DNA of 64,000 nucleotides. Source: Evernia prunastri (Eukaryota; Ascomycota; Lecanoromycetes; Lecanorales; Parmeliaceae). The notes beneath the pieces are model-generated. The model was not told the DNA's origin and did not search any database. It was given only the letters and a program-made list of their open reading frames with translations. A program made the position numbers and the translations under genes. Each line of letters starts with the position of its first letter. The first letter of the stretch is position 1. The stretch spans positions 124,001-188,000 of the forward strand of contig NKYR01000060.1 in the NCBI GenBank assembly GCA_003184365.1, written 5' to 3'. Shown in pieces: positions 20,750-32,620 of the stretch.

Positions 20750-22665
20750 ATGGCAACGGACATCAGAACCTCGGAACTCAAGAAGCCCATCGACATAGCC
20801 GAGTACCTATTCCGCAGGCTTCATGAAGTCGGTGTTCGTGGTGTACACGGTGTTCCAGGCGATTTTAATCTAGTGAGATCTCAATGGACCGCTCTATACC
20901 AAGTAGAAATTAAGTCTCATAGGTAGCTCTCGACTACATCCCCAAAGTTGGACTGAACTGGGTGGGCAATTGCAATGAGCTCAACGCAGGTATGAATATG
21001 GGAAGACACTTCAAAAAGCCCAGCTCATGTTCCAAAAGGCTATGCTGCGGATGGATACGCAAGAGTCAAGGGTATATCGGCGGTTGTAACGACTTTTGGC
21101 GTTGGCGAGCTCAGCCTTCTCAATGCCATCGCGGGCGCCTACTCCGAGTACGTGCCAATCGTACATATCGTTGGCACTCCATCCACTCTCTCACAACGCG
21201 ATGGCTTGCTTCTACACCACACCCTCGGCAATGGGAACTTCGAAGTCTTTGCGGACATGAGCCACAACATATCTTGCGCCAAGGCGAAGTTGACAGATCC
21301 TCACGATGCGGCTATGCTCATCGACAATGCTATTCGGGAATGCTGGGTTCAATCAAGGCCGGTGTACATCACTCTGTCAACAGATATGGTTGAGAAGAAG
21401 ATTGAAGGTGAACGGTTGAACACGCCCATAGATCTCAGCTTTCCGCCCAATGATACCGAGAAGGAGGACTATGTCGTAGACGTCGTTCTGAAGTATCTTC
21501 GTGCCGCGAAAAATCCTATAATTCTCGTTGATGCTTGCGCAATAAGACACAGAGCGCTTAAAGAAGTACATGAGTTTATCGAGAAGTCTGGCCTCCCCGT
21601 CTTTGTAGCACCTATGGGCAAGGGTGCTGTGAATGAAACCTTGCCCAATTATGGTGGTGTATATGCCGGAAATGGAAGCAATGCTGGAGTCGCAGAGCGC
21701 GTTGAGTCGTCGGACCTTGTTATAAGTATCGGTGCCATCAAGTCAGACTTCAATACAGCAGGTTTTACCTACAGAGTCAGCCAGCTCTCGACCATCGATT
21801 TCCATAGCAGATACATGCGTGTTCGATACTCAGAGTACCCCGGAGTACATATGCATGGAGTCCTGAGAAAAGTGACCGCTCGGATGGGGAAGCTCAACAT
21901 AGAGGCTGGCCCTACACCAGACAACGAGATTGCAAAGGAAGACCAAGCAATGTCGCAAGGAGAAGTCATCACCCACGACTGGTTATGGCCAAGGGTTGGT
22001 CAATGGCTAGAGCCGAATGACATCGTGCTTACAGAGACTGGTACTGCCAATTTCGGAATTTGGGAGACGAAATTCCCGAAAGGGGTCACCGCTATTTCTC
22101 AAGTCCTGTGGGGTTCAATAGGCTATTCGGTAGGAGCATGCCAAGGTGCTGCATTAGCTGCAAAAGAAACGGGTGATAGACGGACCATCTTGTTCGTTGG
22201 TGACGGCTCCTTCGAATTGACAGCTCAAGAGCTCAGCACCATGATCAGAAATGATCTGAAGCCAATCATGTAAGTTCGAGTACCCGGAAATAGCCGATTC
22301 ACTACTGAGAAATTCAGATTCGTCATCTGCAATGAAGGCTATACCATCGAGCGCTATATTCACGGTATGGACGCGGAATACAATGATATCCAGCAATGGA
22401 AGTTTAAGGACCTCATCAGCGTCTTCGGAGCCGACCCAAAAAGGTCGAAGACATATCAAGTCAAAACCAAGCAAGAGGCAGACGACCTCTTGAAGAATGA
22501 GAACTTTTCGTCCGCACCATATTTACAGGTAAGCCTCTTCCAATTAGGGCCGGACATCAATGCTGATAGCGATAGTTCGTGGAGCTTTACATGCCCAAAG
22601 AAGATGCCCCGAAAGCGCTTAAATTGACTGCAGAAGCTTCAGCTAGGACCAACGCGAAGCAGTGA
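20750..22665 (+). CDS. Pyruvate decarboxylase
   Basis: This cytosolic ThDP- and Mg-dependent enzyme converts pyruvate to acetaldehyde and CO2, feeding ethanol or acetate formation. Exons are 20750-20872, 20923-20989, 21039-22269, 22318-22528 and 22576-22665, giving 573 residues, normal for the family. Catalytic features are present: VPGDFNL (Asp), NCNELNAGYAADGYAR (the ThDP-activating Glu), the HH pair in LLLHHTLGNG (~122), the GDGS cofactor motif (~451) and NEGYTIE with its catalytic Glu. The usual NN of the cofactor motif reads CN here, keeping the Mg-binding Asn. The gene is intact. A related indolepyruvate/phenylpyruvate decarboxylase activity cannot be excluded, but overall similarity to fungal PDC is strong. 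Confidence 0.95.
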
Positions 22666-23014
22666 ATGTAACGGAGAGGAGAAGTATGCACATAGAAGTA
22701 TCGGATTAAGCTGTACGAGCTATGAGGATATGACATGAAAAGCGGTTAATGAATCGTTTCTTCGCTCGTAGCATGTACGTAGACTATTAGTGGCTCGTTG
22801 CAAATTCCGATACAATATAAATAACAAGTAGTCGTATTGAGCTACATGAAATTGGGCTACAAAGTGGTTACAGCCTCACAGGAGAGATTTTGGCAAAGTA
22901 CGACACGGGTAAAAATCTCTTCCCTCAACAATCTTGAATTCTCAATTCAGTCCACCCGCCATGACCCAATAACGTTATCGTATCCCATTAAATTCAGCTC
23001 GTCTCTCCCTCAAG
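22666..23014. other. Intergenic between PDC and Tan1
   Basis: This holds the PDC 3' UTR and the Tan1 promoter and 5' UTR. I see no further feature. Confidence 0.5.
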
Positions 23015-24091
23015 ATGAACGAAAGTAACAAACGCAAATTCGAACCCAGTAACGGAAGCAGTGCTCAGAAGAAGTCGAAGCAATGGCGTGTACCCAAGAA
23101 AGGCCAACCCAGCTACGTCGCCCCCATAGAGCCAGGCGACTCCGGTATCTGGGCCACATGTGAAATGGGCAGAGAAGGCAAAACCACCGCAGAGCTACGA
23201 GATCTGTTTGAAGAGTACGGAAAGAAGCTTTATGGCAGTCCGGAAGAGCAGGCAGATGGAGAGGACAGCAATGAGGAGGGGGAGGCGGACATTGAGGCCG
23301 AGATCAAGAAAGAGGTTCAAGGAATGAAATCGAAGGTCACGAAGAAAGAGGCATTGTTTCAGTCCGTGAAAATGGATATGCAATGTGTGCTGTTCTTTAA
23401 AACCCGCCCGCCAGTCGAGCCTGTTTCCTTCGTCCATACAATTTGCAAGGATGCCGCTGAGGGCCATACGCAACGAGCTCGGTTTGTCAAAAGGCTGTCG
23501 CCAATGACTATGATGGGGAAGGCTACAGAGGATGGGCTGGCCAAAGTCGCGGATGCAGTGCTAGGACCTGTGTTCCACGGCGATGAGAATGGGCTGAAGT
23601 TTGCAATCCGGCCTACAAGGAGGAATCATAATGTCATGAAAAGAGACGACATCATCAAGCAGATCGCAAGGGCAGTGGGAGGAGATCATAAAGTGGATCT
23701 GAAGGGATATGATCGATTAATCTTGGTAGATGTCTACGCGGTAAGTCGCATTTACTCTGCTGCTTTGCACCATTTGTATAAGGGCATGGTAAGACTGTTT
23801 TGCTGACATGTGAAGAACATCCTCGGTATGAGTGTTGTTGGCAGCGATTACGACGAGCTGAAGCAGTACAATCTTGCAGAAATACATAGCCCAACACCGA
23901 AGTCAGAGGCTAAGACGAGCAATGGTACAGCGCGCAAGGTAGATAATAAGGATGACAACCCTTCTTCAAATGTGGCGATGGACGAACCTGAGCCCAAGGA
24001 TGACGTGATACCAACGGTGAAAAGCGAAGACCAGAAGACCAATCTCGACGCCAAAAAGGTCGCGGACGATGCCCACCTCACAGCTTCATGA
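23015..24091 (+). CDS. TAN1: Tan1-like THUMP protein for tRNA ac4C12
   Basis: Tan1 is the tRNA-binding adaptor for N4-acetylation of C12 in tRNA-Ser and tRNA-Leu, working with the acetyltransferase Kre33/NAT10. Exons 23015-23740 and 23816-24091 give 333 residues. The basic N-terminus (KRKFEPSNG) and GDSGIWATCEMGREGKTTAELRDLFEEYG match the Tan1 opening. The THUMP domain spans roughly residues 130-250 (FVKRLSPM, KFAIRPTRRNHNVMKRDDIIKQIA, YDRLILVDVY) and continues over the intron into NILGMSVVGSDYD. The acidic, disordered C-terminal tail of ~70 residues is longer than I expect for the yeast protein. The gene is intact. Confidence 0.9.
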
Positions 24092-25147
24092 GCGATTGGG
24101 AAATCAGCCGTCGTTACCCTCGTACGAACTCTGTATACGAGGCGCAACAAGAAGCTGTCGCTGAGTTGTCGACCGACCATAACCGTTATCTGCGTTTGGT
24201 GTCGTTGGGAAAGCCAAGATTCGCTTGCGTAGCGAGAAAAGTGCCGGGCGCCCAGATCACATCTTTCGGGATATCGGCAGCCGCAATCCTTCAACCAACA
24301 TCATCATGCAGGTGTGGTGTCAGATCTAGGGGATCCAACCGGGGATCCAGGCAATGTTCTCGAAGCCATCGAAGGATTGGAGTGTCAGATGTTGCAGGAA
24401 GCAAGATGAAGGCGTTTCGGCATGCTCTCCAATTGGTCCAAATAAGCGAAGCGCAGAAGGTAGAGACCGCGACTAGTCGGGTATTTCGGACCCCAACCTC
24501 CTTGTGGGAATACCAAACGAGCTTCATTAAAATCATTACGCGTATCCGTCAGCATGCTTTTTCGTCTGTGCTCCCAAGCTATACAGCCTCCCAACATACA
24601 GGCAAAGACCCTGTGAGCCCTGTGAGAGGTGTTAGTTGTCTAGCACTCTTTCAGAAATGTTTGACGAACTTGTATCAGCCACTCCTTTCGCCGCATTTCG
24701 CATGACAAATGTACGTCTCATGGAATCACTACCTTGCTTATTAGGTACCGCTCACACCGCTTTGGACCTGGACGACCGGAGAGCAATAGTTGGAAGCGAA
24801 ATGAAAGGAAGGTTAGCCGTCATGACCACTCATGAGCGGTCTCTAATCCGGTCTTGTTGGCAATCACCACCAGTCTTCGTCGGCATGTCTGTCTTATACC
24901 CCATCTCCTAACCCGGAAGCGAATGTTTGTTTCCTCATGATTCCTACAAATCCACCTCGCCTATTCTAGCATGTCATTGGCAAAGCTTCAGGATGGACTG
25001 TTTCCGATTCTGCTTGCCATCGCTCTCGCCGAACATATCCTTCTTCATCTCCAGCTTCACGTATGCTATAACTCCATCTTGCAGTGCCCTTTTCCTTATA
25101 GGTGTTCAGATCAGAATGAATCAATGTGATTTTTCGTGACCATCTCA
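24092..25147. other. Intergenic, no gene seen
   Basis: About 1 kb of normal composition. Several frames of 70-200 codons exist, but none has a recognisable domain or a convincing gene structure. Confidence 0.45.
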
Positions 25148-26177
25148 ATGCAACTTCCTTCAATAGCGAATGTCCTTGCCATTGATCCCTTCATGATGGC
25201 CTATGGGTCAGCTCCCTCATCTCTTGTCTCCCACAGCACCACCATCCGTTGTATGGTCCAGGATACCCTTCAGAGCTCGCGCCTTGAGGTGAATGATATG
25301 GAAGACATCCGAGGCCACCTACACGGTATATGCAAGCTGCGTCTCTCCAACGGCTCTCGACTGGTTCTCAAACTCAGTCCCTCGCCCAATACAGTCCTCC
25401 TACGGCATGAGCGATACTTTCTCGAATCTGAGGCCACCATACTTTCTTTTCTCAAAAAAAGCAGCCTACCCATACCGAGAATACTGAGATACGACCCAAG
25501 GAGTATACATCTCGGCTCGCCATTCCTCCTCAGCACGCACGTTCCGGGAATTTCGTATGCAGATGCCTTGCCACATCTCACGAAATCTGAGTGCAGAGAC
25601 ATAGAGCTGCAGCTTAGATCCCTTGGTTCTTACATCGGTCAGCACAAATCACCCACGTTTGGGCCTGCGGCCCTTGTCGCCTCGAACAGAGGATTCCCCA
25701 CTTGGCGGGAATCTTTTAGGTCAATGCTTGAATCTATCATGATGGACGCAGAAGACACGACCATCAACCTACCTTATCATGCAATCCGGGAAGCGGTGTC
25801 TTCGGTGTCGAAGGAATTGCATGACGTTAAGGAAGCAGCACTTCTGGTCTTGGGATTGGGTCGACCGCAGAACGTGATTCTTGACCGAAGAACCAACGAC
25901 GTGATAGGTCTGTTGGACTTTGGTCATGCAATCTGGGGCGATCCCGCCTTTTCAGCACCAGAACTATGCTGCGATCGAAAAGGTTTACTGTTAGTTCTCC
26001 CAATCCGAACAACCCCTCCTCCGAGCTGACTTTGTCCCAAGGTATGTGTGCTATCATGCGCTTGTCGCCATTGTTACGAACCACTATAGACCGCAAAGAG
26101 ACGCAAATGAGCTGAACGCCAGGAAGACTCTGACTACGACTCTTGCGCAGTTGGCTGTGAGGGAAGAAGGTGCCTGA
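25148..26177 (+). CDS. APH/choline-kinase-fold protein lacking the HGD motif
   Basis: The protein has the aminoglycoside-phosphotransferase-like fold used by fungi for many small-molecule kinases. An N-lobe with LVLKLSP (Lys) and an LESEATILSFL helix is followed by LPIPRILRYD. The catalytic loop should read HGDxxPxN, but here it is LGLGRPQNVILD (~233-247), so the catalytic Asp is missing. The metal-binding LLDFGHAIWGDP (~257) is kept. From the first ATG, the frame runs uninterrupted to 26029. A family-like tail (DFVPRYVCYHALVAIVTNHYRP) follows in another frame, reached either by a 43-bp intron (25983-26025, weak GTTTAC donor) or by a frameshift. I give the spliced end. It is a pseudokinase or a decaying gene. 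Confidence 0.65.
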
Positions 26178-26971
26178 ATGCTTAGTGTGATCTGTTTCCC
26201 ATTCTTTGTAAATGTTGAAGTAGATATCACATCAAAGCTCACTTTTGGTTATACTCTGTGAAGAAGAATCAATACAAATCAGAACCACATGCTCTTGTAG
26301 AGTACATGGAGTAAACTACTTAGAACCGTATATGCGTTTTGTGATAAGTGGCTCGGGTGATCATGGCAAGATCACGCTAGACCCATTACAGACCGCCTAG
26401 ACTCAAAACAAGGCTGAAGAGACTGCCATCAAAGTCCGCCATTCATTGCTATCTAGCGACAACAAGCCAGCGATAGGAGCAGACGCTCTTTGCTCACCCC
26501 CGAGCTGGTCGCGTGCAGCTACTCATTCTCATAACATCTCTCAACGGGTTGCTGACATCTCACACGAGCCCTCAAAAGGTAAAGTGTAAATTGGTGCAAG
26601 CAAACATTGTTCATCTACTCTTGAGGGATCGGTCAAGGACGCGAGCTAATACGGACTGCATCGACAGAGAACAGGTGCCTACTACCCTACGACCTTGCTA
26701 CGTTGTTTGCGCATCTTTGCGAAAAGCCCGTAATCTCGTACTCGTGCCGCATCTCGACTATTCAGAAAGAGTGGGCTAGCTACTCGGTGGGATTTTTCTT
26801 GGACGCATTGGACACACGGACTTCGATTCTTCTTGACTGAAGTTCGAATCCGCAAGTTGCATTTCGCCTCTATGGAACGTTGTTGGTCGTTGCAAGCCAG
26901 GCAACTGGTTATGAGCAGTCGATGACCCAATTCCACAAATCTCTTCACACGAGGCCACAAGCTGGAGGAGG
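26178..26971. other. Upstream region of the MAPKKK gene
   Basis: About 800 bp without a supportable gene. It should include the promoter and a long 5' UTR of the downstream kinase gene. An isolated B-box-like GTTCGAATCC near 26850 has no tRNA around it. Confidence 0.45.
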
Positions 26972-29900
26972 ATGACCTCGCGCCAGCGGTCGTCTTCGGC
27001 TCGATCAAATAACTCCGACCACAACGTGAGGCAATCCTCGTCGCCATCCCCCTCTCACTATCCACAACAAAGCGGGTCGAGCGTACCGGAAGACTTAGTA
27101 TTGAACGATGTCCCAACTTATAGCCGCAATAACGCATCAAACCTGCTGATACCATCACAAGGCATCGGATCTCCATATCCCGCGATCTCAGGTGGTGGGA
27201 CGCCGCCTTTACAAGGCGCGGGGTCAGCTGCGCAAAGACCTAGAGCTAGCACTACAGATCAGGCCGCCGGACAACAGAATCTCTACCGGAGTTCACCCTT
27301 TCGAGCAGGACCAAGGAATCAAATTCCGCTCGAATACATTCAAGGGCAAAGATTTCCGTCGAACAACTTAACGATGGATTCAAGGCAGCCTTACATTCCT
27401 GGACCTCCGCCTCAACCGCAGCAACAGAATCACATGATCTCGCTACCTCCTCCACCACCTCGTCCACCTGCGATGAACAGCTCAAATCATGGTATGGTTT
27501 TGCCTCCTCCGCCTGGTCCACCTCCCTTAATCACGAACAATTCTACAAGCATGTGGGGAGGGGCAGCCTGGGGGCGCCAGCAAGGCTACCTGCCCCCACC
27601 ACCACCTCTAGGTCCCAATCAGTTTCAAAGCCAGCAAAATCAATACTCTCAGCACTCTGCTTATCGGAACAACCAACCAGCACCTCTGAACATACCCCTA
27701 CCTCCTCAGAATGAAGCTGTGGTATCTGCGACGTACATACCAGGTGGAGACTCGTTCGGTCCAGGTGTGGGAATACCTGCACTGTACTCGGGTCACCATG
27801 AGCCAGTCTTTCAGCGTGACGATAGTTTCTCGTACTCGGCCGCAGAAGCCAAAATGCTAGCCGATCAAAGATTCTTCAATGGGCCTACATCAGCAATATC
27901 ACCTGCCAATGAACTGCCAGCCGAAAATTCCTCTGTGCCTCAAACACCTCTGACTCGCCATCATCCTCCTACTTTTCCGAATACCGCCGCGCAGACCCCA
28001 GCCTCTGCTACCCAAGACGGGACTTTTAGTACAAGTCATCACCATTCGAGCAGCAACAATTCTGGAATTCTGTCACCAAGTGATCCGGGTCTGCAATGGC
28101 CGCTCGACCGCGTCCTCATCTGGCTTGCTGCGAATGGGTTTTCCAATGACTGGCAGGAAACATTCAAAGGCTTGGATTTGCATGGGACAGACTTTCTGGA
28201 CCTAGGACGAGGGAACAATGGTAGAGGAAATCTCAAGATAATGCATCAGGTGGTCTATCCAAGACTGGCAAGAGAATGTAATAGAAGTGGTACGAAATGG
28301 GATCAAGTCAGGGAAAGAGAGGAGGGAAAGCGGATGCGGCGTCTGGTGCGAAGAATTGCGGAGGGAGCAGATGGTGTAAAACAGGATCATACACGCCGCG
28401 AGTCTGGACATATACTGCCAAGCGCATCCACGGATGGTGGAGTGGAGAACTCTCCAAATCTTGATCGTCAAGATGGCTTTATTCTTACACCAAGCACTGC
28501 CGGTGGTGAAGAGAGTCCAGGGAAACAATTCCGGTCTCCTGTTCCAGGGCTCAACCAACGAATGGTCTCAAAAACTCGCAGTAGCACCGCGCCAATGCAA
28601 CTCTACATGTCCGGTGGTGCTACAACCAGCGAGCAAGGGCTTGCAGAGATGTCTCAACCCCACCAGAGGACGGGCTTTACTAGAGGCATTTTGAACGGCA
28701 TCAATGACGCAGCATCCAAACGTCATAGCCCCAGTGCTTCCAGTGAGACAGGTGCTGTACCTACTTTCCTTGGCGATGCTCGCTCTGGCTACGATGCCAG
28801 CCCTCAGAGTGGTAGTCCTGCAACCCAGCATGCCACACTCGCTTCTACTACCGGAAATGGTACCCTTTCAGCTCCTCCCAATGGTCGCTACGGTCATCGC
28901 AAGACGGGAAGCACCGATTCCGTGGCTTCAAAAGGAAGGAACGGCCAAGACAGCCAAAGACCGCCGAACCTTGAGGTTGGCAAGCAAACTTATGATGAAG
29001 CTCCCATAAGTGCGAAAGAGCTCACTAAAGGGTTCTTAGACAGGTTTCGGAAGCGGAAGAAAGATGATTCATCACATCCATCGCCTGAGGATCATAACTT
29101 AGAATCACCTACGAGCCCGTTGAACTATCGACATATTCCACCACCTTTACCCTTTGCTCGCCCCAACAACAATAGTAGTACGTCTCTCGAAAGACCCTCG
29201 TCTGCATCTACCCAGATGTCAGACCACGAGAAGATTGCTATACCGGGACGGGGCCTTGCTCGTGCAATAAGCGGCGGCAGGAGATACGTCATGGTCACTC
29301 CCGATCAATGGAATTACCGCTTAGTCGACATCACCGAAGCCGAAACTGCAGAATCAATACGAGATATCATCTGCAGAAGTCTCCATTACACGGATGCAGA
29401 CATGGCCCAGATCTATCTCACAGAGCCTGGTCAGATTGAGCACGACGAGCCTCTATCTGATTCGATGCTGGTCCTCTCTAAAGCCTCGAGAGCAGACTCC
29501 GCTGGCACCTTGAAGTTTTTTGTAAGGCGTGGTCCGACATCAGGCGCTTTGGTACCTCCGTACTCGGCAGGTCTGGGCATTGGCATGTCTCCACTTGGAA
29601 CGCCACCCGCAGGAAGTCTTTTCCCCAGAAAAGCGTTAGATGAGGACAGCTACACGCGCCTGAAGACCAATGGCGGAGTTCGTTCAAGATCGCCTCCAAT
29701 GAACTCGCGACAAAATACACTGAAGGCAGATAGCGCTACAGGCAGAGATGTGCAAAAGCCTTTCGAAGCCCCACATGGTAGCTCTAACCTCTTGTCTGGG
29801 TCTCCCCCGGCAGTATCGGCGAAAGACCAGTTGCAATCTCTCAAACCAAGTCGCGAAAACGGAGCAGTGTCAGACGCTGATTGGGGCAAATGGCTGGAAG

Positions 29901-32620
29901 CTGCTTACGAGGAACACCAAAAGAACACCGAGAAGAGTGGCAAAGCGTACCAACAAGGAAGACAGGCAAAAGCAAGGAAAGAGCCATCGCCCATCGATGT
30001 TGGGTCCACTAGCATCAAGCGGGATGGAGTCATTAATTTTGACACTCCTCGTTTTTCACCGTACGAAGACAAAAGGCCCGAGCCGTTAGTACCGCTCAGG
30101 AAGCCACCGGCCCCTCCTCCAGGATCTGTAATGCTAGAGAAGGCCAATTCACTGAGCAAAAGAACCAGCGACTCGTTCCGGTCATCAGTATCCAGCCAGT
30201 CCGACATCGCGAAAAGGAGGTCACTAGGAGATACAATTGCCGAAGAAACGGAAGAGCGAGGTCGTCGGAAAGCTGTGGCAGCTACGCCATCAGTCAGCGC
30301 TGGTATTGGAGCAACATTAGCCAATACCGTCGGGAAACCCATTGGATCCAGGCGAAACATGTCCACCCGGACTTCCAATGACAGCGGAAAGCCTTCTCCT
30401 TCTCTGCAGAACGTTGGCTTTGGGCAAAACGGGTCTAGCAAAAACAGTCCAAGTGGGTCCCCCAAAAGCCCCCGCTTCATGTACGGTAAAAAGGACATTG
30501 AATTCACCGTTCCTGACTATGAAGAAGGTGATCTAGAAAATGCAAATAGTCGGAAACCAAGTTTGGCCTTGCAGACCCAGATGCCGAAGAATCCGTCGAT
30601 CGAAAGGATGCAGCGTGCTCCGTCACCATCAATTAGTCCAAGTTCTAAACATCCGGCTTCTCGCAAAGACTCCGTGTTTGGACGACCGAAGTCTTACGGT
30701 CCTGCTTTCTCATTCAAAGAAAGTGAAGTCACCTTCGAACCAAAGTCTAGCGTACACGAAGAATTAGACGACGACTCTGACGATGGACTTTTCGCAAAAC
30801 CTCTCGCAAAGACCGTGACAAAGAAGTCTTTCGCATTAGAAGATGAGTCAGGAATGCAGAGACGACCGACACTTACTCTCAACACGGAAGGTAGTCAGCG
30901 CCGGCTAATGAAAGGACGATCTGTCACATTTAAGGATCCTGAGACTTCTGCGAGCACATCCACTGCACCATCAAGTGATACCGTCGATCTTGACGACGAG
31001 GGTCACCCTGTCGTTCGGCCAAGTAATCCTGAGTCAACTACATCTGCCACAACGCCGGCAGATTACCCGGATCCAGCGAAATTGGCAAGGCGGCAATCGT
31101 TCGCCAGGGACGATGTCTGGGCCAATCGTCCACCAGCAGAGGACCTACTGAACAATCTTGACGCTTTCTTCCCGAACCTTGATCTAGACCAGCCTGTTGT
31201 AGAAGACCTCGTTGGCTCCCCACCTATCTCTCCCGATCCCGGTGTTGAGTCTAATCCAATGGACAATGTCGCTACTGCGCCGGGACAAGCACAACGCTTA
31301 ATCAGGACATCGCTGTACGATCGAGTACGTCCAGACTCCATAGCAGAGGAACCGGAGACATTAGGGTCTGAAGATTCTACGCTAAAGAGTAGAGCCACAA
31401 TACAGTCCATGGCCCAGCGAAGGGTGCGTGAGAGCACAGGATTGGGTCGAATGAAGTCCATTCGTGAGGTAGCCCGTGGAGCCTATGAAGGCTCATCGAA
31501 AAGGAATACTCAAGTGTCAACAAGCTCCAAGTCAGGCGACATTCTGCGGCGGAGAAGTACGAAAATGTTCGGAGCAAAAATCAATATGGTTAAGCCGGGT
31601 AGGGGCAGCAGAGTCAGTCTAATTGAAGCGGTCCCGAAAGATCTACCCCCGGGCATCAATTCTTTTCAAATTGGAAGGGGTCAATTGATTGGCAAAGGCA
31701 GCTATGGGAGGGTCTATCTAGGTATAAATCTAACAACAGGAGACTTGCTAGCCGTTAAGCAAGTCGAGGTCAATCAGAAAGGAGCGGGCCAAGACAAAGA
31801 CAAGATGAAGGAAATGGTAGCTGCACTCGACCAAGAGATTGACACCATGCAGCACCTCGAGCACCCGAATATCGTGCAGTATCTCGGTTGCGAACGGAAA
31901 GAGTTCTCCATCTCCATTTTCCTCGAGTACATCTCCGGTGGAAGTGTAGGCAGCTGTCTCCGCAAGAACGGCAAATTCGAAGAAAGCCTTGTGCGTTCCC
32001 TCACCTATCAAACCCTTTCCGGTCTGGCCTACCTCCACAACGAGGGCGTCCTGCATCGCGATCTCAAAGCCGACAACATCCTCCTCGACGTCGACGGCAC
32101 CTGCAAAATCTCCGATTTCGGCATCAGCAAAAAGACCGACAACATCTACGGTAACGACGTAACGAACAGTATGCAAGGATCCGTCTTCTGGATGGCTCCC
32201 GAGGTCGTTCGCGCCGAGGGTCGCGGCGCCAAAGAGGGCCAAAGCCGCAGCACCAAAGAGGCCCAAGGCTACAGCGCCAAAATAGATATCTGGTCCATGG
32301 GCTGTGTGGTGCTAGAAATGTTCGCCGGCCGCCGGCCCTGGAGCAAAGAGGAACCCATCGGCGCCATTTTCAAACTTGGGTCTTTGAACGAGGCGCCGCC
32401 GATCCCGGATGATGTGAGTGACTCGGTCAGCCCAGAGGCTGTGGCGTTCATGTCGGAATGTTTCGAGATTGATCCCGGCGAGAGGCCGACGGCGGAGACG
32501 CTGTTGAAGCAGCACCCCTTCTGCAAGATCGACCCTTATTACGACTTTTTGGGGACGGAGTTGCACAGGAGGATCCGGGAGGCGAAGGACGACGTCAGGT
32601 ATAACGGGCAGTATCAGTGA
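26972..32620 (+). CDS. BCK1: MAP kinase kinase kinase, Bck1 type (cell wall integrity)
   Basis: Bck1 receives signals from protein kinase C and activates the MAPKKs of the cell wall integrity cascade. The gene is one intronless frame of 1882 residues. The N-terminus is disordered and carries polyproline runs (~140-190). A SAM-like segment follows at ~370-440 (WPLDRVLIWLAANGFSNDW), then a RA/ubiquitin-like segment at ~770-852 (RYVMVTPDQWNYRLVDI). The kinase domain starts near 1560 (IGRGQLIGKGSYGRVYLG), with AVKQVEV, HRDLKADN (~1694), DFGISKK and WMAPEVV. Between APE and DIWSMGC an extra ~18-residue stretch derives from a short imperfect DNA duplication. All catalytic residues are present and the kinase is expected to be active. 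Confidence 0.93.
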   Translation: MTSRQRSSSARSNNSDHNVRQSSSPSPSHYPQQSGSSVPEDLVLNDVPTYSRNNASNLLIPSQGIGSPYPAISGGGTPPLQGAGSAAQRPRASTTDQAAGQQNLYRSSPFRAGPRNQIPLEYIQGQRFPSNNLTMDSRQPYIPGPPPQPQQQNHMISLPPPPPRPPAMNSSNHGMVLPPPPGPPPLITNNSTSMWGGAAWGRQQGYLPPPPPLGPNQFQSQQNQYSQHSAYRNNQPAPLNIPLPPQNEAVVSATYIPGGDSFGPGVGIPALYSGHHEPVFQRDDSFSYSAAEAKMLADQRFFNGPTSAISPANELPAENSSVPQTPLTRHHPPTFPNTAAQTPASATQDGTFSTSHHHSSSNNSGILSPSDPGLQWPLDRVLIWLAANGFSNDWQETFKGLDLHGTDFLDLGRGNNGRGNLKIMHQVVYPRLARECNRSGTKWDQVREREEGKRMRRLVRRIAEGADGVKQDHTRRESGHILPSASTDGGVENSPNLDRQDGFILTPSTAGGEESPGKQFRSPVPGLNQRMVSKTRSSTAPMQLYMSGGATTSEQGLAEMSQPHQRTGFTRGILNGINDAASKRHSPSASSETGAVPTFLGDARSGYDASPQSGSPATQHATLASTTGNGTLSAPPNGRYGHRKTGSTDSVASKGRNGQDSQRPPNLEVGKQTYDEAPISAKELTKGFLDRFRKRKKDDSSHPSPEDHNLESPTSPLNYRHIPPPLPFARPNNNSSTSLERPSSASTQMSDHEKIAIPGRGLARAISGGRRYVMVTPDQWNYRLVDITEAETAESIRDIICRSLHYTDADMAQIYLTEPGQIEHDEPLSDSMLVLSKASRADSAGTLKFFVRRGPTSGALVPPYSAGLGIGMSPLGTPPAGSLFPRKALDEDSYTRLKTNGGVRSRSPPMNSRQNTLKADSATGRDVQKPFEAPHGSSNLLSGSPPAVSAKDQLQSLKPSRENGAVSDADWGKWLEAAYEEHQKNTEKSGKAYQQGRQAKARKEPSPIDVGSTSIKRDGVINFDTPRFSPYEDKRPEPLVPLRKPPAPPPGSVMLEKANSLSKRTSDSFRSSVSSQSDIAKRRSLGDTIAEETEERGRRKAVAATPSVSAGIGATLANTVGKPIGSRRNMSTRTSNDSGKPSPSLQNVGFGQNGSSKNSPSGSPKSPRFMYGKKDIEFTVPDYEEGDLENANSRKPSLALQTQMPKNPSIERMQRAPSPSISPSSKHPASRKDSVFGRPKSYGPAFSFKESEVTFEPKSSVHEELDDDSDDGLFAKPLAKTVTKKSFALEDESGMQRRPTLTLNTEGSQRRLMKGRSVTFKDPETSASTSTAPSSDTVDLDDEGHPVVRPSNPESTTSATTPADYPDPAKLARRQSFARDDVWANRPPAEDLLNNLDAFFPNLDLDQPVVEDLVGSPPISPDPGVESNPMDNVATAPGQAQRLIRTSLYDRVRPDSIAEEPETLGSEDSTLKSRATIQSMAQRRVRESTGLGRMKSIREVARGAYEGSSKRNTQVSTSSKSGDILRRRSTKMFGAKINMVKPGRGSRVSLIEAVPKDLPPGINSFQIGRGQLIGKGSYGRVYLGINLTTGDLLAVKQVEVNQKGAGQDKDKMKEMVAALDQEIDTMQHLEHPNIVQYLGCERKEFSISIFLEYISGGSVGSCLRKNGKFEESLVRSLTYQTLSGLAYLHNEGVLHRDLKADNILLDVDGTCKISDFGISKKTDNIYGNDVTNSMQGSVFWMAPEVVRAEGRGAKEGQSRSTKEAQGYSAKIDIWSMGCVVLEMFAGRRPWSKEEPIGAIFKLGSLNEAPPIPDDVSDSVSPEAVAFMSECFEIDPGERPTAETLLKQHPFCKIDPYYDFLGTELHRRIREAKDDVRYNGQYQ

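Noticed and set aside
26845..26862. B-box-like GTTCGAATCC
   Set aside because: No A box or tRNA arms around it.
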